From positions 1-9,125 of the forward strand of contig JAJZCJ010000120.1 of assembly GCA_021846145.1 (NCBI GenBank): a DNA stretch of 9,125 bases, given 5' to 3'. Below, in pieces: positions 5,923 through 9,125 of the stretch (positions within the stretch are counted from its first letter, which is position 1; every line of letters begins with the position of its first letter). The stretch comes from Bacillota bacterium. GTDB lineage: Bacteria; Bacillota; Bacilli; Alicyclobacillales; SLC66. A program made the translations under genes and the position numbers. The notes below the pieces were generated by a model that saw only the letters and a list, made by a program, of their open reading frames with translations, searched no databases and was not told the origin of the DNA.

Positions 5923-6531
5923 CTATTTAACTCCAATAAATAATGCGCAAAGTTGCTCCAAAATTATCTCTGGCGAATATCCACGTACATCTCTTTGAAA
6001 TGAATAGGAATCTCTTCTTAAAGCCATCAACAACATATCCGCCCTAAAAACACTGTTGAAATTGGTCTGTTCAGTTGTATTCATCTCGTCAAATAGTTCC
6101 ACTAAATGTTGGTGCAATTCGTTGAATAGTGGACTCTGCATTCCTGACCTGAGTGAATGAGTTGACGATAAATCCTCTACTCCTGTAAGCAATTGTGACT
6201 TTATTTCTCTAAAATGGATAAATAAACTAATAACCCCTTTTAAGCGTTGACTTGGAGGATTAGAGTAGTAATGTTCAAGGTAGTTTTCTATATCATCAAA
6301 AAGTTGATCAACGTTTTCTTTGATTAAATCAAGACATAATTCACCTTTGTTTCTGTACCGCCGATAAAGAGTTCCAGACCCGACCTGCGCTTCGATGGCA
6401 ATTTGATTCATACTTACTCTTTCAACACCATTTTGCTCAAATAGCTTAATGGCTGCATTCAGAATGCGCTGACGATTCTCAGCAGCATCACGGCGTTCTG
6501 TACGAATTTGGGGTGCTTCTGAATTATTCAT
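5923..6531 (-). CDS. TetR/AcrR-family transcriptional repressor
   Basis: Complete TetR-type repressor of 202 residues. The N-terminal domain is canonical: ENRQRILNAAIKLFEQNG, then VERVSMNQIAIEAQVGSGTL with YRRYRNKGELCLDLI (HTH at about 38-60). The rest is a helical ligand-binding domain without a recognisable substrate signature. The frame can be opened at GTG 6612, but the minus-strand -10 box TATAAT (6597-6592) lies inside that extension, so the start at ATG 6531 is chosen. Its ribosome binding site is weak (GGATGTGATG). It lies back to back with a strong plus-strand promoter and a 14-bp palindrome, the usual arrangement of a self-regulated TetR controlling a divergent efflux gene; the MFS transporter is the natural target. 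Codon use is AT-rich, like the transporter and unlike the first 4 kb. Confidence 0.88.
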   Translation of the reverse strand: MNNSEAPQIRTERRDAAENRQRILNAAIKLFEQNGVERVSMNQIAIEAQVGSGTLYRRYRNKGELCLDLIKENVDQLFDDIENYLEHYYSNPPSQRLKGVISLFIHFREIKSQLLTGVEDLSSTHSLRSGMQSPLFNELHQHLVELFDEMNTTEQTNFNSVFRADMLLMALRRDSYSFQRDVRGYSPEIILEQLCALFIGVK

Positions 6532-6565
6532 TATATCATCACATCCATAAATTTTATAAGAGTTA

Positions 6566-6594
6566 TTGACAAGTGGAGAGATCTCCGTTATATT
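6566..6594 (+). promoter_or_regulatory. strong sigma-A-type promoter facing away from tetR
   Basis: TTGACA (6566-6571), 17-nt spacer, TATATT (6589-6594): six of six and five of six matches. The spacer holds the palindrome GAGATCTC. Transcription would start near 6601, inside the palindrome at 6598-6611. It reads toward the isochorismatase fragment and the efflux gene. Confidence 0.75.
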
Positions 6595-6621
6595 ATATGG
6601 GGAATTCCCCACTTATATTAA
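6592..6621 (-). promoter_or_regulatory. probable tetR promoter
   Basis: On the minus strand TTAATA (6621-6616) and TATAAT (6597-6592) are 18 nt apart. The -35 is weak (four of six). The spacer contains the whole 14-bp palindrome, so a bound repressor would block both directions. Confidence 0.45.
6598..6611. promoter_or_regulatory. perfect 14-bp palindrome, likely TetR operator
   Basis: TGGGGAATTCCCCA is self-complementary without a spacer. It lies at the transcription start of the plus-strand promoter and in the spacer of the tetR promoter. Binding by the adjacent TetR is inferred from position. Confidence 0.6.
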
Positions 6622-6628
6622 CATAAAG

Positions 6629-6636
6629 AAAAGGAG
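6629..6636 (+). promoter_or_regulatory. orphan ribosome binding site
   Basis: AAAAGGAG is well placed in the leader of the strong promoter, but no ATG, GTG or TTG opens a usable frame 5-12 nt later; TTG 6637 is followed at once by TAA. It probably belonged to a gene removed by the rearrangement that brought in the isochorismatase fragment. Confidence 0.45.
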
Positions 6637-6699
6637 TTGTAAAACATCTTCCAAAATCCTCAAAACAAGTCGTTCTCAGCAATTACTAAATTCAGTGGG

Positions 6700-7053
6700 A
6701 TGACTGTTTCAGGTGTTGCAACGCAAATTCACGAATCCGTCCAGCCGAGAACAGACGAACCAATCGTTATAAAGTTTCGAGTTAGCGCGTTCGATGACAG
6801 CAACCTCGAAATCATTATCCGGTCTCGACAAATAGTTACGTTAGTCCTAAGTGGAATTTCAACAAGCGGTGTCGTTCTGTCAACTTTGCGCGAAGCGGCG
6901 GATAAAGATTATGGTCTAATCGTACTTTCCGACGTCTGTCTGGACGCAGATCTGGAAGTTCACCGGTGGTTAATGGAGAAGGTCTTCCCACGTCAGGCGG
7001 ATGTTTTGACAGTAGATGAGTGGATGGCTACTTTGACTGTTGCAAGGCCGTAG
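6700..7053 (+). pseudogene. isochorismatase-fold hydrolase, C-terminal fragment
   Basis: The frame gives 117 residues that match the second half of isochorismatase-family (cysteine hydrolase superfamily) proteins of about 190 residues. Seen are ATQIHESVQPRTDEP, the family Lys and SAF (K25, 29-31), SGISTSGVVLSTLREAADKD, and HRWLMEKVFPRQADVLTVDE. The N-terminal part with the conserved catalytic Asp strand is missing, so activity is unlikely. The usual nucleophile position of G-x-x-T-x-x-Cys is Val58; this TSGVVLST form is known in one branch of the family and need not be damage. ATG 6700 has no ribosome binding site. The frame stays open upstream to a stop at 6640, but that part does not look like the family. 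GC-richer than the genes around it, it seems a transferred piece. Confidence 0.7.
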
Positions 7054-7102
7054 ATTGGCTAATCACTCTACCAAAAAAGATTAGCGTATACAAAAAAGTT
7101 AA

Positions 7103-7408
7103 ATGCAGTTTCATACGGTAAATATTTTGATACCTATAAAAAAGGGGCGTCGAAAATTTAAAATCAAATGGTTAGGCCAATCATGTTTTCTGATAACTTC
7201 GGAAAATGGCACAAAGATACTCACTGACCTGTTCAAAAATATGTTGGGTTATAAGTTACCTGAAATTGAAGCGAATATCGTATCTACCAGTCACAATCAC
7301 AGCGATCATAATAATATTAATGCAGTAAAAGGATGCTTCACCCATTTCAACGAACTGGGCACTTTTAATGTAAATGCTATTGCTATAAACAAAATGATTG
7401 AGATTTGA
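7103..7408 (+). pseudogene. metallo-beta-lactamase-fold hydrolase, N-terminal fragment
   Basis: IKWLGQSCFLITSENGTKIL, then GYKLPEIEANIVSTSHNHSD with HNN, match the first half of small MBL-fold metal-dependent hydrolases of about 210-220 residues. The zinc motif H-x-H-x-D-H is intact, but later metal ligands are lost where the frame ends (INKMIEI). In relatives the protein starts at the Met just before KIKWLG. Here that codon is TTT (7157-7159), yet AAAGGGG lies 9 nt upstream, so the start codon appears mutated. The open frame from ATG 7103 adds residues that do not resemble the family. Thus it has lost both start and C-terminal half, and sits 27 nt ahead of the MFS gene. The substrate of the intact ancestor is unknown. 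Confidence 0.65.
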
Positions 7409-7435
7409 CAGCGTTGAACAAGGAGACTTATATTC

Positions 7436-8632
7436 ATGCCAATTTGGAAAAGAAATTTATTCGTTTGCTGGTTTGGAATTTTTGTAGCAGCTATCGGGAT
7501 GAGTCAGATTGCCCCTGTATTGCCGCTTTATATTCAGAATTTGGGTGTTAATAGTACATCTTCCATCGCCCAACTTTCAGGCGTTGCTTTTGGTGTTACC
7601 TATTTAATTTCAGCCATTTTCTCACCAATTTGGGGTCATTTTGCCGACAAAATTGGGCGAAAGCCAATGATTTTGCGGGCAAGCCTTGGTATGGCATTAG
7701 TTATTGGTTGTATGGGATTTGCGCCGAACGTATATGTACTGATCGGGTTAAGATTATTGGAGGGGGTTATCACAGGTTTTAGCACTGCTTGTACTGCTTT
7801 GATTGCAACTCAAACTGACAAGGAACACGCAGGATATGCTTTAGGCACACTTTCAACAGGAAGTATTGCTGGTTCTTTGCTAGGTCCTATTATTGGCGGT
7901 TTTATAGAAGAAAACCTTGGGTTTCAACCAGTATTTTTTATAACAGGGGCATTGCTGCTGATTGCATTTATTATGACTGCTTTATTTGTAAAAGAATCTT
8001 TTGTTCGTCAGGATAAAAAAGCAAATAGTATCAAGAAGATATGGGGAAATGTTCCTGAAAAGAGTTTGACTATTATTCTGCTTGTAACCTTTTTTATTTT
8101 AACTCTAGGGTTATATTCTATAGAACCAATTGTAACTGTTTACGTCACTCAATTATCCAAAGGTACTTCTACTACTCATGTCGCACTGTTGGCTGGATTA
8201 GCGTTCTCAGCTTCAGGGCTGGCAAACATCATTTCAGCACCGAGACTTGGCAGACTTTCTGATAAAATAGGTGCGCATAAAGTTATTTTAATTGCACTCA
8301 TTGTTGCCGGTATCATTTATATACCGCAAGCCTTTGTTAAAAATCCGTGGCAATTGATAGGGCTGCGCTTTTTATTGGGAATAGCGATTGCTGGATTGAA
8401 CCCTTCTATTAATACTCTTGTTAAGAAAATTACACCAGATTCACTTGTAGGTAGAGTTTTTGGCTTTACCATGTCTGCTGGATATCTGGGCGTATTTGGT
8501 GGCTCTGTTTTAGGCGGGCAGATGGCAGCCTATTTAGGAATTCAATATGTCTTTTTTTTAACCAGCGCATTGTTGATGATAAATGCAATATGGGTGTATT
8601 TTAAAGCGTATAAAAAGATATGTGTGATGTGA
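7436..8632 (+). CDS. MFS multidrug efflux transporter, MdtG/PmrA-like
   Basis: Twelve-helix drug:H+ antiporter of the DHA1 family, 398 residues, expected in the cytoplasmic membrane exporting hydrophobic drugs such as quinolones. Motif A is GHFADKIGRK (67-76) with a second-half echo APRLGRLSDKIG. Motif C, diagnostic of antiporters, is GSIAGSLLGPIIGG (142-155). The text TALIATQTDKEHAGYALGTL and LGFQPVFFITGALLL is very close in pattern to E. coli MdtG and pneumococcal PmrA, and the length fits (about 400). AAGGAG (7420-7425) lies 10 nt before ATG. It probably once followed the TetR-controlled promoter at 6566 more closely; two gene fragments now intervene. The last residues (KAYKKICVM) overlap the start of a Uma2 fragment by 13 nt, so the 3' end may be a recombination joint. 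Confidence 0.88.
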   Translation: MPIWKRNLFVCWFGIFVAAIGMSQIAPVLPLYIQNLGVNSTSSIAQLSGVAFGVTYLISAIFSPIWGHFADKIGRKPMILRASLGMALVIGCMGFAPNVYVLIGLRLLEGVITGFSTACTALIATQTDKEHAGYALGTLSTGSIAGSLLGPIIGGFIEENLGFQPVFFITGALLLIAFIMTALFVKESFVRQDKKANSIKKIWGNVPEKSLTIILLVTFFILTLGLYSIEPIVTVYVTQLSKGTSTTHVALLAGLAFSASGLANIISAPRLGRLSDKIGAHKVILIALIVAGIIYIPQAFVKNPWQLIGLRFLLGIAIAGLNPSINTLVKKITPDSLVGRVFGFTMSAGYLGVFGGSVLGGQMAAYLGIQYVFFLTSALLMINAIWVYFKAYKKICVM

Positions 8633-9059
8633 TCCGCCAGTCAGAACATCAAAGTATTGATGGTAATTTATATCGCGAAATCAGCAGTTATCTAAAAGGG
8701 AAATCATGTAAATCGTTTATTGCGCCTTTTGGGGTATGGTTGGACAATGCGAGTGATGATTATGTTGAACCCGACATCACGATTATCTGTGACCCGGCGA
8801 AGATACACCAGAAGGGATATGTGGGTGTTCCTGACATGGTGTTGGAAGTTTTGTCGCTCAGTACCGCTTATAAGCCAAGTTGCGAATTTATAAGGCTGCT
8901 GGAGTTCTTGAATATTGGATTGTCGATCCTGCATATCAATTCATCGAGGTCTATCTACTCCAAAAAAACGCCTTTCCCACTGTCTATAACAATAATGATA
9001 TCGTCACAAACAGTGTTTTTGAACAATGCGATATTCATTTACAAGAGATTTTCGAATGA
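8620..9059 (+). pseudogene. Uma2-family (DUF820) nuclease, 5'-truncated and frameshifted
   Basis: Two frames together make most of a Uma2-type PD-(D/E)XK endonuclease of about 190 residues. From ATG 8620 the first reads NLYREISSYLKGKSCKSFIA, then VEPDITIICDPAKIHQKGYV and GVPDMVLEVLSLSTAYK. From 8877 the homology moves to another frame: KLRIYKAAGVLEYWIVDPAY, then FIEVY, ending QEIFE and TGA at 9057. A net loss of one base near 8875-8877 explains the switch. Conserved acidic positions (PD in VEPD, E in LEVLS) and the following Lys are therefore split between frames. About 40 N-terminal residues are missing. Family members are abundant in mobile, cyanobacterial and Firmicute accessory DNA; their cellular role is poorly known. 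Confidence 0.75.
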
Positions 9060-9125
9060 CCGCTTGACCGACTGCAGTGAATTTAGGGTAGTGATAATAA
9101 CAATATTGGTAGAGTACTGCGCTGG
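9060..9125. other. window end, nothing recognised
   Basis: Sixty-six bases after the Uma2 stop. No start, hairpin with T-run or repeat was seen. Confidence 0.4.

Noticed and set aside
5718..5936. Hydrophobic 72-codon minus-strand frame overlapping the tetR end
   Set aside because: TTG start, no ribosome binding site, and composition expected of AT-rich DNA; no known family.
7058..7085. GCTAATC/GATTAGC inverted repeat after the isochorismatase fragment
   Set aside because: Seven AT-rich pairs with a 14-base loop and no T-run; too weak for a terminator.
7405..7433. TTGACA with TTATAT 17 nt later, just before the MFS gene
   Set aside because: The MFS ribosome binding site lies inside the spacer, so a transcript from it would lack that site; probably chance.
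8704..8934. 76-codon minus-strand frame
   Set aside because: Lies opposite the Uma2 relic, whose homology is clear on the plus strand.
1..9125. CRISPR array, tRNA, rRNA or riboswitch
   Set aside because: No regularly spaced repeats and no recognisable RNA fold or conserved RNA motif were seen by eye.

Overview
The window looks like a chromosomal stretch from a Gram-positive member of the Bacilli. It has strong AGGAGG-type ribosome binding sites, a MenA-type menaquinone enzyme, TTG/GTG starts, and MarR and TetR regulators. A secreted double cupredoxin next to menA would suit an acidophilic or iron/sulfur-oxidising Alicyclobacillaceae-like host, but that placement is inference. The window falls into two halves. 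Bases 1 to about 4100 are moderately GC-rich and hold complete genes. From about 4200 onward the DNA becomes AT-rich and is mostly broken genes and mobile-element debris around a TetR/efflux unit.

Left half. A secreted protein with two cupredoxin domains, each with a CuA-like Cys-x3-Cys pair (18-899, minus), is divergent from menA (1162-2064, plus), which makes demethylmenaquinone. Both fit membrane electron transfer. Next comes a two-gene unit: a MarR regulator (2291-2752) overlapping by a TTGA junction a small four-to-five-helix membrane protein resembling the DUF1453/CcdC family (2749-3228). A membrane-anchored SRPBCC protein (3480-4094, minus) follows. Its near-consensus promoter sits inside a large inverted repeat (4148-4197).

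Middle (4200-5640). This is a graveyard. It contains a small doubtful ORF with a 21-nt tandem repeat, a TetR C-terminal domain without its HTH, a putative transposon end directly after it, the C-terminal two thirds of an ExeA/TniB-type transposition ATPase without Walker A, two terminator-like hairpins, and a 21-bp-spaced GGTGCA repeat that resembles an IS21-type end.

Right half (5640-9125). A TetR regulator (minus) faces a strong plus-strand promoter (TTGACA-17-TATATT) whose start site is covered by a perfect 14-bp palindrome, a likely operator. The intact output gene is probably the MdtG/PmrA-like drug efflux MFS protein (7436-8632). Two gene fragments now lie between promoter and transporter: the C-terminal half of an isochorismatase-fold protein and the N-terminal half of a metallo-beta-lactamase-fold protein. 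Immediately after the transporter is a 5'-truncated, frameshifted Uma2-type nuclease relic. The likely history is repeated insertion and deletion around a selectable efflux module. No RNA gene or CRISPR array was seen.
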